62,264 nucleotides of DNA, from contig DHJV01000168.1 in assembly GCA_002404515.1 (NCBI GenBank), positions 1 through 62,264 on the forward strand. Reading direction: 5' to 3'. Positions 16,594 to 24,937 of this stretch are shown here, piece by piece (the first letter of the stretch is position 1; the number at the start of each line of letters is the position of its first letter). This DNA comes from Lachnospiraceae bacterium UBA4711. Lineage in GTDB: Bacteria; Bacillota; Clostridia; Lachnospirales; Lachnospiraceae. A program made the translations under genes and the position numbers. The notes under the pieces were generated by a model. That model was not told the DNA's origin. It ran no database searches and worked only from the letters and a program-made list of their open reading frames with translations.

Positions 16594-19140
16594 TTACTGT
16601 ACACTGAACGTATACATCGTGTTACTCTGCAAACTTAACGAATTCTCAAACGCTTTCCGTGTCACCTTCACTTCTGCGCCAAGCACCGGATCGTAATACC
16701 GGATATGGGTCGAATTGTAGCTGATTACAAGCACATATCTTCCATCATCGATGCATGCCGCAAACGGAATATCCCGATCCAGGAAATACAGTGCCGTCGA
16801 CAAACTGATTCCTGAGATATTGATCCCGACACCGTTCGTGTAATTCTCAAATACTTTTTCAAAAGTACCGCTGTTTATCGCATCCGCAAGCTCCAGTGTT
16901 CCCCCCGCATACTCCGCGCACATATAAGCACAGGTGAGCAGCGACTGGTTTACATCCGCATTTGGCGTCTCCTTGATCGCATCTGCGACTGTGTTGTAGC
17001 TGTCGGCTGCCAGACAACGATAGATTGTATTTCCATTACTGTCCACAACAAGTCCTGCCTCATCATCGACCACACGTGTGATTGCACTTCCGGCAGTCTC
17101 ATATTCGCCTATATACCCGGCATTATCAAAGACATAGTATGCGCCATCGCGTGTCTGCGTCTCCACCTGCATATCCTTGTAAGCTTCTGCTCTTCCGTAT
17201 TTTGTCTTGCGGTAGCTTGCGGTATCCGACAGATAAAAATTCGACGGGAATACAATATCTAAGATATTCCATGCATAGCTGTCATATGTCGTATCCGTCG
17301 TGATCATCTTGTTATTTTCCTCTTTCTTATAGGAAATATAATCCTGATCAATCTCCTCAAAGAACTGGTTCTGCTTTCTTGCACGTGTCAGGTAGATCGT
17401 ATCTTCCCCAACTGACGCATTCATGATATACACACCATCCTTCGTATAATCCTTTTTCTGTTCGCCGTTATCACTCATGATAAACAGCTCATACAGCGGC
17501 AGGATTGCCTGTCCATCCGATGTCATGATCACATCTGCACTGTGCGAACACCCATAGATCAGATCATTTTCCACAAATCCAAGCGCCAGCAGCAGATCGC
17601 CGCTTGCACAGGTTTTCTCATACGTCTCACCTGTCTCAAAATTCCGGATCGTGATTGCTGTCACATTTTCATCCTCGGCAGCGTTCGGATAAGCAACCAG
17701 CTTCCGATTCGCAGATACAAGATACCTGGAAGAAGGGATTCCCTCGACAATCGCCGTCTGCGTCATGTCTGCAAGTGATACCTCATACAGTGTTTCGTCC
17801 AGCAGATAATAGAACTTGTCCGTCTGCGCATTGTAATAGGTAAACCGACCTGTCTCTTTTTTCATGATATCGTAGCTCTCATCACATTCCACAAAGAAAA
17901 GCTCCTGTGTTGTCATGCTCTCCGCAGAATAATAATAAAGCGACATTCCGTTTTTGCCCTCGTGCGCACCACGGTTCATGTAACCATACACAACAAAGTA
18001 GATATTTCCATCTTCATCCATATCTGCAATGTTGATATCCAGATTCGTATTCAGGGTTCTCGCATCCGAATAACTGTCCTGCGGATAGCTGAATATATTC
18101 GTCAGCGAGCTGTCATTGTACCGGTACATCCAGAGCTGTCCGAGTCGCACAAATGCTAAAATCCCGTAATCCTCGGATGTCACATATTCTGCCGGCTCAT
18201 TTGTCACGCCCATGCTGATACTGTTCCTGTCTTTGCTGATGTAACCACTGTCGAAAAAGCTCTCCTGATACCGGTCAAAGGCAAGCAGCTTTACCGTCTC
18301 CGAACTCCGGTTATACGTGGCATTGTAATATTCATCAACCTGATAATAATGACTTTTCTTGTCATTCATGGATTCCACCACATAAGACATGTGGATCACG
18401 GCATATTCCTTGTCAATCTCTGTGATCGTCGGTGTCACGCCCGTTACCACAACCGGCGTCAGCCCGCCCCAGGTGATCTGCTCGTAGGTCGCGTTCAGAT
18501 CGACATGTGCCAGACTTGATGTCGTTCCCGCCTTGTCCGTCCGAAGGTTATCAAATACGATATTACCCTCCGACTCATTGACTTCCTTAACAAACGTCGT
18601 ATCGTGGAAGCTTGTCGCAAAATCCACGATTGCCTTTGCATGCTGTTCCGGAAGATTTACCACACGGTTATAATATCGCACCTCCGTGCCGTCCGCCGCC
18701 GTGATGATAAATACAAATACATATTCCCGGTTTTGCTGCATGTCCATACGGAAGTTCACATCATATTTCTTGCATCCGTTCTCGACACTTCCGGAAACCG
18801 CATCGCCACGCTCCACAAGCGAGTCACCCGCGATACTTCGCAGCTCATAGGTAAATGCCTCGCCATATTTCGCCTCATTGTCCACAAGCACCGTCACACC
18901 GTGGTTGCTGTTCAGCGGCACAATTCCGTCCCGCATCAGGCTTGTCGACATCGTCTGTGTGTACCCACAGGTGCGGTTGATGACCTTACCCTCAAATTCG
19001 AGGTACACATACGGCAGTGTGGGCTCGTCCAGTTCCCTTGAAACACGATCCAAGCCTCTGTTATTGAATTGATTTACCAAAAAGGCTGTGCCCACTGCAA
19101 CTGCAATGAACACAAGCACCTTTATCAAAAGCCGTTTCAT
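16594..19140 (-). CDS. Large membrane-anchored extracellular protein with C39-like C-terminus
   Basis: An 848-residue protein with one N-terminal membrane helix (about residues 4-23) and a large outer part. Residues 320-650 contain repeated short beta-strand patterns that look like a propeller or lipoprotein-type beta domain. The last 110 residues resemble a papain-like C39 fold (TALYFLDRDIPFAACIDDGRYVLVISYN, then YYDPVLG), but I see no proper catalytic Cys-Gly segment and the usual His before Val-Leu is replaced. It may therefore be an inactive, binding version. The gene starts 3 bases after the small gene at 19143, so the two are coupled. I do not recognise a named family. Confidence 0.65.
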   Translation of the reverse strand: MKRLLIKVLVFIAVAVGTAFLVNQFNNRGLDRVSRELDEPTLPYVYLEFEGKVINRTCGYTQTMSTSLMRDGIVPLNSNHGVTVLVDNEAKYGEAFTYELRSIAGDSLVERGDAVSGSVENGCKKYDVNFRMDMQQNREYVFVFIITAADGTEVRYYNRVVNLPEQHAKAIVDFATSFHDTTFVKEVNESEGNIVFDNLRTDKAGTTSSLAHVDLNATYEQITWGGLTPVVVTGVTPTITEIDKEYAVIHMSYVVESMNDKKSHYYQVDEYYNATYNRSSETVKLLAFDRYQESFFDSGYISKDRNSISMGVTNEPAEYVTSEDYGILAFVRLGQLWMYRYNDSSLTNIFSYPQDSYSDARTLNTNLDINIADMDEDGNIYFVVYGYMNRGAHEGKNGMSLYYYSAESMTTQELFFVECDESYDIMKKETGRFTYYNAQTDKFYYLLDETLYEVSLADMTQTAIVEGIPSSRYLVSANRKLVAYPNAAEDENVTAITIRNFETGETYEKTCASGDLLLALGFVENDLIYGCSHSADVIMTSDGQAILPLYELFIMSDNGEQKKDYTKDGVYIMNASVGEDTIYLTRARKQNQFFEEIDQDYISYKKEENNKMITTDTTYDSYAWNILDIVFPSNFYLSDTASYRKTKYGRAEAYKDMQVETQTRDGAYYVFDNAGYIGEYETAGSAITRVVDDEAGLVVDSNGNTIYRCLAADSYNTVADAIKETPNADVNQSLLTCAYMCAEYAGGTLELADAINSGTFEKVFENYTNGVGINISGISLSTALYFLDRDIPFAACIDDGRYVLVISYNSTHIRYYDPVLGAEVKVTRKAFENSLSLQSNTMYTFSVQ

Positions 19141-19142
19141 TC

Positions 19143-19496
19143 TTAGAAATATTTTCTCCTTTTACGGTATCTGCACCGGCGGATGTAAAATTCGTGGCAG
19201 ACCATAATTTCAATCATATGCAGCAGCGTCTCGTCCGCATCCTTATAGCTGATCTTATCATAGATTTTCTTTGCAATCGAAAACATCGCTACTTTGTCAG
19301 GATAAACCGCAAACATCGGACTTCCTTCATATTCCAGCCGGTCACATGCGTCCTCCACCATGACCAGTATCAGCTTTGCGCGCATCGGATACATCGCGCG
19401 CAGATATGCCCGATCTTCCTCTAATTCCTGTTCATCCACAACCATGAGCTCCGGAGCACGAAACTTATGCACATACATCTCATTGATTTCTTTCAT
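19143..19496 (-). CDS. Small conserved-looking cytoplasmic protein, unknown function
   Basis: A 117-residue soluble protein with no signal or membrane segment. It is rich in charged residues and ends with a very basic tail (RRCRYRKRRKYF). Its stop lies 2 bases from the start of the 848-residue protein gene, so the pair is almost certainly co-translated. It could be a cytoplasmic partner of that membrane protein. No motif is recognised. Confidence 0.6.
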   Translation of the reverse strand: MKEINEMYVHKFRAPELMVVDEQELEEDRAYLRAMYPMRAKLILVMVEDACDRLEYEGSPMFAVYPDKVAMFSIAKKIYDKISYKDADETLLHMIEIMVCHEFYIRRCRYRKRRKYF

Positions 19497-19523
19497 GGAA
19501 TCCTCTCACATAAAATGACATAA

Positions 19524-19554
19524 ATAGACAATCAGTGTTTAGCTGATTGTCTAT
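19524..19554 (-). terminator. 12-bp hairpin downstream of pfkA
   Basis: ATAGACAATCAG (19524-19535) pairs perfectly with CTGATTGTCTAT (19543-19554). The T-rich tail is weak on the minus strand and better on the plus strand. It most likely ends the dnaX-recR-pfkA transcript. Confidence 0.65.
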
Positions 19555-19611
19555 CTGTTTTTCTTATTTTATGCTTTGGAATTCTGTTTTGTGCGTCCGA
19601 ATCCGTATCTC

Positions 19612-20694
19612 CTACTCGTCACCAAAGGAAATTCCAAGACGTTTTGCATATTTTACAATGCTGTCATCCGGGGATACATATTTCAGTTTTCCTGCGGACT
19701 CTTCCATCGGAATGGCTGTCACTTCGTTGTTACGCATAACAACAAGCTTGCCGAAATCTTTATTCTTGATAAGCTCCACTGCTTCTGCACCAAACAGGCT
19801 GGAGATCACACGATCATATGGATCCGGGCTTCCGCCTCGCTGCGTATGTCCCGGAACCGTCACGCGGATATCCATACCGGAATATTCCTTGATCTTATCT
19901 GCGACTTCATAAGCGACAGATGGATATTTCTCAGCAGCAGCTGCAACGGCTGCCTTACGATCCTTCTTCGGAAGTGCTGCGACTTCCTTTGAAATAGCAC
20001 CCTCTGCAACAGCAAGAATTGAGAATCCCTTACCCTGCTTTGTTCTTCTGTCAAGTGCCTCACATACCTTAGCGATATCATATGGAATCTCCGGAATCAG
20101 AATAATGTCTGCACCGGATGCGATACCTGCATGCAGTGTGATCCAGCCCACCTTATGTCCCATAACTTCTACGATAAATACACGGTTGTGTGAACATGCG
20201 GTTGTGTGAATACAGTCGATTGCCTGTGTTGCGACATCAACTGCACTCTGAAATCCGAATGTCATATCCGTGCCCCAGATATCATTGTCGATCGTCTTTG
20301 GAAGCCCAATCACATTCAGACCTTCCTGTGACAGACGGTTTGCTGTCTTCTGGGAACCATTTCCTCCGAGAACAACGAGTGCGTCAAGCTTCAGCTTGTT
20401 GTAATTCTTCTTCATCTCCTCAACTTTGTTGAGTCCTTCCGGTGTTGGCTCATCGATCAGCTTGAATGGCTGACGGGAGCTTCCGAGAATCGTGCCACCT
20501 TTGGTCAGGATTCCTGAGAAATCCGATGGCTTCATCTTTACATAATTACCATAAATCAATCCTTTGTAGCCCTCTAAGAAACCGTATACCTCCACGTCAT
20601 CAAACGTGTTGTAAAGTCCCTTTGCCACACCACGCATCGTCGCATTTAATGCCTGACAATCTCCACCACTTGTCAACATTCCGATTCTCTTCAT
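19612..20694 (-). CDS. pfkA: 6-phosphofructokinase
   Basis: A 360-residue phosphofructokinase, which phosphorylates fructose 6-phosphate to fructose 1,6-bisphosphate. The substrate motifs are present: TSGGDCQALNA at the start, GGNGSQ at 110-115 and PKTIDND at 132-138 with the catalytic Asp. The Gly of GGNGS is the residue of ATP-using enzymes, while the Lys of PKTIDND is typical of the pyrophosphate and group III enzymes, so this is a group III type, probably ATP-dependent. It has an ideal GGAGG site and lies 36 bases after recR, which suggests read-through from the dnaX-recR genes. Confidence 0.9.
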   Translation of the reverse strand: MKRIGMLTSGGDCQALNATMRGVAKGLYNTFDDVEVYGFLEGYKGLIYGNYVKMKPSDFSGILTKGGTILGSSRQPFKLIDEPTPEGLNKVEEMKKNYNKLKLDALVVLGGNGSQKTANRLSQEGLNVIGLPKTIDNDIWGTDMTFGFQSAVDVATQAIDCIHTTACSHNRVFIVEVMGHKVGWITLHAGIASGADIILIPEIPYDIAKVCEALDRRTKQGKGFSILAVAEGAISKEVAALPKKDRKAAVAAAAEKYPSVAYEVADKIKEYSGMDIRVTVPGHTQRGGSPDPYDRVISSLFGAEAVELIKNKDFGKLVVMRNNEVTAIPMEESAGKLKYVSPDDSIVKYAKRLGISFGDE

Positions 20695-20730
20695 ACTGTA
20701 ACCTCCTTAATATGTGTTCCTGTATTCCAA

Positions 20731-21330
20731 TTACAAAACAGTTCTTCCTTCCAGGGCACGAAGCAGCGTCACTTCATCGATACATTCCAGATCTCCGCCG
20801 ACCGGAACGCCACTTGCAATTCGTGTCACCTTGATTCCAGACGGTTTCACCAGCTTGGATATATACATCGCGGTTGCTTCGCCCTCCACACTGGAATTTG
20901 TTGCGATAATCAACTCTTCTACATCTTCCTGCTCCAGCCGCAGTATCAGTTCCTTCAGCCGGATATCTCCGGTTCCAATTCCCATCGCCGGGTTGATCAC
21001 ACCATTTAACACATGGTAGACACCCTGATACTGTCCCACGCGTTCATATGCAGCCAGATCCCTCGGTGTCTCGACAACCATGATCAGCTTATGGTTCCGC
21101 TTCGGCGAAGCACACACCGGGCACAGCTCCTGATCAGTGATTGTATAGCAGGATTTGCAATACCTGATATTCTTTTTTGCATCTGTGATTGCTGCCGACA
21201 GGCTTTCCACCTGTTCTTCCGGCATATTGATAATATGGAACGCCAGCCGTTGTGCGGTCTTTCCACCGATGCCGGGAAGTCTACCGAGTTCACCGATCAG
21301 CCGGTTTACTTTCTCTCCATAAATATCCAT
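20731..21330 (-). CDS. recR: Recombination mediator RecR
   Basis: A 199-residue RecR, which helps RecO load RecA at gaps. The helix-hairpin-helix (LGRLPGIGGKTAQRLAFHI), the four-Cys zinc finger (CKSCYTITDQELCPVC), the Toprim domain (VVETPRDL) and the closing ALEGR segment are in the usual order. The start overlaps the ybaB stop by one base. The gene order dnaX-ybaB-recR is classic across bacteria. Confidence 0.95.
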   Translation of the reverse strand: MDIYGEKVNRLIGELGRLPGIGGKTAQRLAFHIINMPEEQVESLSAAITDAKKNIRYCKSCYTITDQELCPVCASPKRNHKLIMVVETPRDLAAYERVGQYQGVYHVLNGVINPAMGIGTGDIRLKELILRLEQEDVEELIIATNSSVEGEATAMYISKLVKPSGIKVTRIASGVPVGGDLECIDEVTLLRALEGRTVL

Positions 21331-21680
21331 TAGAACGGCAAACCTCCGCCTAACCCACCGGTAATCTTACCCATGGAATTCTTCTGATCCTCATCCTGCA
21401 TACGGATGGCTTCGTTCATAGCTGCCATGATCAAATCCTCGAGCATCTCGATATCATCCTTGTCGACAACTTCCTCGTCGAGATGAACCTCTGTCACTTC
21501 CTTCTTACCGTTGATCTTGACTTTTACAACACCGCCACCGGCTGTTGCCTCATATTCTTTTTCTTCGAGTGCCTTGGTGGTCTCTTCCATCTGCTTCTGC
21601 ATCTTCTGTGCCTGCTTCATCAGATTGTTCATATTTCCGGGCATCATACCCATTCCACCATATCCACCTCTTTTTGCCAT
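21330..21680 (-). CDS. YbaB/EbfC nucleoid-associated protein
   Basis: A 116-residue YbaB/EbfC-family DNA-binding protein. A short Gly/Met-rich head (GGYGGMGMMPGNMNN) precedes the helical LMKQAQKMQKQMEE segment, followed by a beta region (VKVKINGKKEVTEVHLDEEVVD). The start at 21680 is chosen because AGGAGG is 8 bases upstream; an earlier in-frame ATG has no such site. Nucleoid association and a role near recombination are family knowledge. Confidence 0.92.
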   Translation of the reverse strand: MAKRGGYGGMGMMPGNMNNLMKQAQKMQKQMEETTKALEEKEYEATAGGGVVKVKINGKKEVTEVHLDEEVVDKDDIEMLEDLIMAAMNEAIRMQDEDQKNSMGKITGGLGGGLPF

Positions 21681-21774
21681 CTTTATATCCTCCTGATTTC
21701 TTATTCTTATATTCATGCATGGTTTCCCATGTGTACTACCTTTTTATATAATTTGGACTCGCTAAATTAAATGC

Positions 21775-23424
21775 TTACTCGTGCATCTCGATGTCATCAA
21801 ATACGATCCGGCTCAAATCCCAGTCCTTCTGCAGTTCGTGTACTTCTTCCCTGCCATCGATCTTGCGGAATGTCACGCGCACCTTGCACTGTGCCATGTC
21901 CGTCAGCTGCTCGCTCAGTTCATCAAGCTTGTCCTGATTGGCGAAATAGGAAATCGCCAGATCATTGTCCGGTGTGTCCGCTACGACAAGCTCCAGCGCG
22001 CCGGATTCTCTTCCAGCGACAAGCGATGCCTGTCTGTAATAATGCTGCACCAGTCTCGGTCCGCGCTTGCCAATCGTCTTCCACGCCTTCGCGATCAACA
22101 GCAGATCCTCATATTCTGCCTGTGGATATTTGTCACGCAGATTCTGCTTGATATGCTCCGAGGAATCGCCGGTTTGCGGTACCACGGTCTGCTGCACTGT
22201 CCCTGCACCTTCCGCTGCCGGCGGTGCAGCCGCCATCACGACCGAATGTGCCTGCTGCTCTTTGAGCAGTTCCTTCGTCTCTGCAAGCTGCTGTTCCAGC
22301 GACTCGATTCTAGCCTGAATACCCTCGATATCATAACGCATTTCCGTCTTACACAGCTTGATAATCGCAATCTCCAGCATCACACGTTTGGATGTCGTAT
22401 ACGCGATTTTTGCCGCTGCATCCTGCAGCACATAGATCGCATGCATCATCCAGTCCTGTGTCATATCCGTCGTAAGCGCAAGCATACGCTGTTTCGTCTC
22501 CGCTGTCACATCGATCGTCATATCCGGGTCGATCGACAACACCAGTATATTCCGGATAAATGCTGTAAATTCATTGACCAGCTGCAACAGATCCTTGCCC
22601 TGCCAGATTGCTTCGTCTATGATCTTCAGAGCACCTACCAGATCTTTTTCTTTTAAACATTCAAACAACTGAATATAAACTTCCACATCCACGGCACCAA
22701 TTGCCGCAAGCACTTTATCCAATGTCAGTTCCTCACCCAGATGGTAGGAAATACACTGTTCCAAAATACTCAAACCATCTCGCATTGAACCATCTGCGGC
22801 ACGCGCCACATATTCAACTGCTTCTCTGGTCGCCGCGATTCCTTCCCGGTCAAGAAGCTCCTGCAGACGGTCTGCAATCACCTCCAACGGAATCCGGTGG
22901 AAATCATACCGCTGGCAGCGCGACAGAATCGTCGCCGGAATCTTGTGTGATTCCGTGGTTGCCAGAATAAAGATTACATACGATGGTGGTTCCTCCAACG
23001 TCTTCAAAAGTGCATTGTATGCTGCATCCCGGAGCATATGCACCTCGTCGATAATATAAACCAGATACTTACCGGTTGACGGAGAATAATTCACCGAATC
23101 CGTAATCTGTCTGATATTATCCACGCCATTATTACTTGCAGCATCGACCTCAATTACATTCATCGCCGCGCCAGCTGCAATCGCCTTGCAGCTGGCGCAT
23201 TCATTACATGGGCTTCCGTTGACCGGATGCTCACAATTGACTGCCTTTGCCATCAGCTTTGCCGTCGTTGTCTTACCGGTACCTCTGGTTCCACAGAACA
23301 GATACGCATGTCCCACGCGGTCATGCACGATCTGATTTCGGATCGTTGTCACAATATGTTCTTGTCCTTTGATCTCCTCGAACGCGTCCGGTCTCCACTT
23401 CCGGTACAATGCCATGTACGACAT
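21775..23424 (-). CDS. dnaX: DNA polymerase III subunits gamma/tau
   Basis: A 549-residue clamp-loader ATPase. It begins with YRKWRPDAFEEIKGQEHI and has Walker A (GTRGTGKTTTAK), a four-Cys zinc module (C-x8-C-x2-C-x2-C pattern in CEHPVNGSPCNECASC), Walker B (IDEVHML) and the SRC motif. The C-terminal 170 residues contain a coiled coil (about 360-390) and the tau-type domain. No programmed frameshift signal was identified by eye. It is 15 bases downstream of the flavodoxin/SCP2 gene, so they share a transcript. Confidence 0.95.
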   Translation of the reverse strand: MSYMALYRKWRPDAFEEIKGQEHIVTTIRNQIVHDRVGHAYLFCGTRGTGKTTTAKLMAKAVNCEHPVNGSPCNECASCKAIAAGAAMNVIEVDAASNNGVDNIRQITDSVNYSPSTGKYLVYIIDEVHMLRDAAYNALLKTLEEPPSYVIFILATTESHKIPATILSRCQRYDFHRIPLEVIADRLQELLDREGIAATREAVEYVARAADGSMRDGLSILEQCISYHLGEELTLDKVLAAIGAVDVEVYIQLFECLKEKDLVGALKIIDEAIWQGKDLLQLVNEFTAFIRNILVLSIDPDMTIDVTAETKQRMLALTTDMTQDWMMHAIYVLQDAAAKIAYTTSKRVMLEIAIIKLCKTEMRYDIEGIQARIESLEQQLAETKELLKEQQAHSVVMAAAPPAAEGAGTVQQTVVPQTGDSSEHIKQNLRDKYPQAEYEDLLLIAKAWKTIGKRGPRLVQHYYRQASLVAGRESGALELVVADTPDNDLAISYFANQDKLDELSEQLTDMAQCKVRVTFRKIDGREEVHELQKDWDLSRIVFDDIEMHE

Positions 23425-23439
23425 AAACTGCCTCCAAAT

Positions 23440-24444
23440 CTAAATATGGAAAATCTGATCCAGCATCCGAAGCGTCTTGAAGTTACCCTTCGCCGTTATC
23501 TCACCGGACATAAAGCCCTTCTGGAAGCTGTTCTTCCCCGCCAGGATATTGCGCAGCATCGTACTCGACGCTTTCAGCTTCACATCGGCTTCCATATCCG
23601 CGCCATACTCACACTGTAAGACTTTCCCTACATGTATCACTAAATTCTTCCCCATATCCGGCACTATGATCACATAGCTTGCTGCAAACCCGGTCTCCGG
23701 ATGGAAGTTCTCATAAAATCCTTCGATAATATCATCCTCGTAAACACTTGGTGGCTCCGGCGTTTCCTCCTCGTCTCCAAGCATCTGCTTGAACATCGCA
23801 GCGAGTTCCTCAATGTCCTCTTTCTGCTTCTTCACATATCCATCATCTGCTACAAACTTGGAAAGCTGTTCACTTTCCTGTGGTGTCAGATTGATGTTAT
23901 TCTGTTTAATCAGAGTGTTCTTTACCGCAGTGTTACTCGTCGGCAGTTTTCTTGTCTTCTTATTGATCAGACGGTAAAAATCCTCTGCTTTTTTCTCAAT
24001 CAGATTCAGGTACTGGCTTTCCTGCTCCAGCACATCCGTCGAATCCACATACGTCGCGATTCCCGGCTCCGAAATGCCGCCCAGCACATCCCATGCCTTA
24101 CGCAGTGACAGCTCTGCATCCTGTTCTCCATACGCCGTTGCAACGACAACCGGCATCATATAGAGCGACGCTATCTTCTCCTTGTCGCCATACAACCAGC
24201 ACATATCCAGGAACTGCTGCATATAGCCGCCAATACCGAACCATTCCAGGCTCACCGCCAGAATCACGCCATCGCAATCCTTCAACGTATTCGGAAGTGT
24301 TGCAATCCCCGACTTATCTTCATACATATTATATCTTGTGACTTCTACCCGAAGCTCCTGCAGAACCTGGATGATTTTCTCCACTACGAAAAGTGTTGGA
24401 TCCTCCAGCAGTCCCCGGCCTCCGTAATACACATTTACCTTCAC
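23440..24444 (-). CDS. Flavodoxin-like protein fused to an SCP2-type domain
   Basis: A 334-residue two-domain protein. Residues 1-150 resemble a flavodoxin/NAD(P)H-FMN reductase fold (VNVYYGGRG at the start, then DCDGVILAVSLEWFGIGGYMQQFLD). Residues 210-334 resemble an SCP2 sterol-carrier domain (VIIVPDMGKNLVIHVGK, then GKNSFQKGFMSGEITAKGNFKTLRMLDQIF). SCP2 domains bind lipids or form part of acetyltransferases. The fusion suggests a flavin-linked lipid or hydrophobic ligand function, which is inference. It heads the dnaX cluster behind a promoter at 24503-24531. Confidence 0.75.
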   Translation of the reverse strand: MKVNVYYGGRGLLEDPTLFVVEKIIQVLQELRVEVTRYNMYEDKSGIATLPNTLKDCDGVILAVSLEWFGIGGYMQQFLDMCWLYGDKEKIASLYMMPVVVATAYGEQDAELSLRKAWDVLGGISEPGIATYVDSTDVLEQESQYLNLIEKKAEDFYRLINKKTRKLPTSNTAVKNTLIKQNNINLTPQESEQLSKFVADDGYVKKQKEDIEELAAMFKQMLGDEEETPEPPSVYEDDIIEGFYENFHPETGFAASYVIIVPDMGKNLVIHVGKVLQCEYGADMEADVKLKASSTMLRNILAGKNSFQKGFMSGEITAKGNFKTLRMLDQIFHI

Positions 24445-24502
24445 CGTAACACCTCATGTATTCACTGCCATTTTTTCTTCCGCATGCTACAAACACACTA
24501 TT

Positions 24503-24531
24503 ACTATACCAAAAACAGGGGGTAAATACAA
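24503..24531 (-). promoter_or_regulatory. Promoter of the flavodoxin/SCP2-dnaX-recR-pfkA cluster
   Basis: The minus strand shows TTGTAT, 17 bases, then TATAGT, about 58 bases upstream of the flavodoxin/SCP2 start. Confidence 0.5.
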
Positions 24532-24558
24532 TAATTGCGAGGAAAAAAGCAAATAGAA

Positions 24559-24598
24559 AAATCTGCACCATTTTCAATCTGGAAAATGGTGCAGATTT
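24559..24598 (-). terminator. Strong terminator of the 60-residue protein gene
   Basis: A 17-bp perfect stem (24559-24575 with 24582-24598) has a 6-base loop and is followed on the minus strand by a T-rich tail. Confidence 0.85.
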
Positions 24599-24618
24599 CT
24601 TTTAATACCCAGCCTTTT

Positions 24619-24801
24619 TTATGCTTCTGTTTTTTCGTCTGTGCCAATGCCTGACGCCATATCATCAATCAGTCCATCCGAATGTTTTCGTATCTCCCGA
24701 TTCAATTCTCTGACTTCATCAATCGTCTGACATTTATCCGTGGCGGTCGTTATCAACCATGTGATAAATTGTAATTGTTTATTCGTCACTTCTTCTACCA
24801 T
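24619..24801 (-). CDS. Small protein, unknown function
   Basis: A 60-residue acidic protein starting MVEEVTNKQLQF, with mixed helix-forming sequence and no membrane segment. The ATG at 24801 has GGAGGT seven bases upstream and is preferred over a TTG at 24855. The gene has a promoter (24901-24928) and a strong terminator of its own. These signals make it likely to be expressed, although the function is unknown. Confidence 0.6.
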   Translation of the reverse strand: MVEEVTNKQLQFITWLITTATDKCQTIDEVRELNREIRKHSDGLIDDMASGIGTDEKTEA

Positions 24802-24900
24802 ACCTGTCACCTCCGACAAGCCCTTTCTCTGATTTTCCCACCTTACTATGTTCAAACAGAGAGAGCACTTCTTTGATTCTCAAGCCTTCTTCGTGCGCAT

Positions 24901-24928
24901 AGTATACCACATCCATTTGCTTTTACAA
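24901..24928 (-). promoter_or_regulatory. Promoter of the 60-residue protein gene
   Basis: The minus strand shows TTGTAA, 16 bases, then TATACT. It is just downstream of the last Tad-locus gene. Confidence 0.55.
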
Positions 24929-24937
24929 AGTTTTTTC

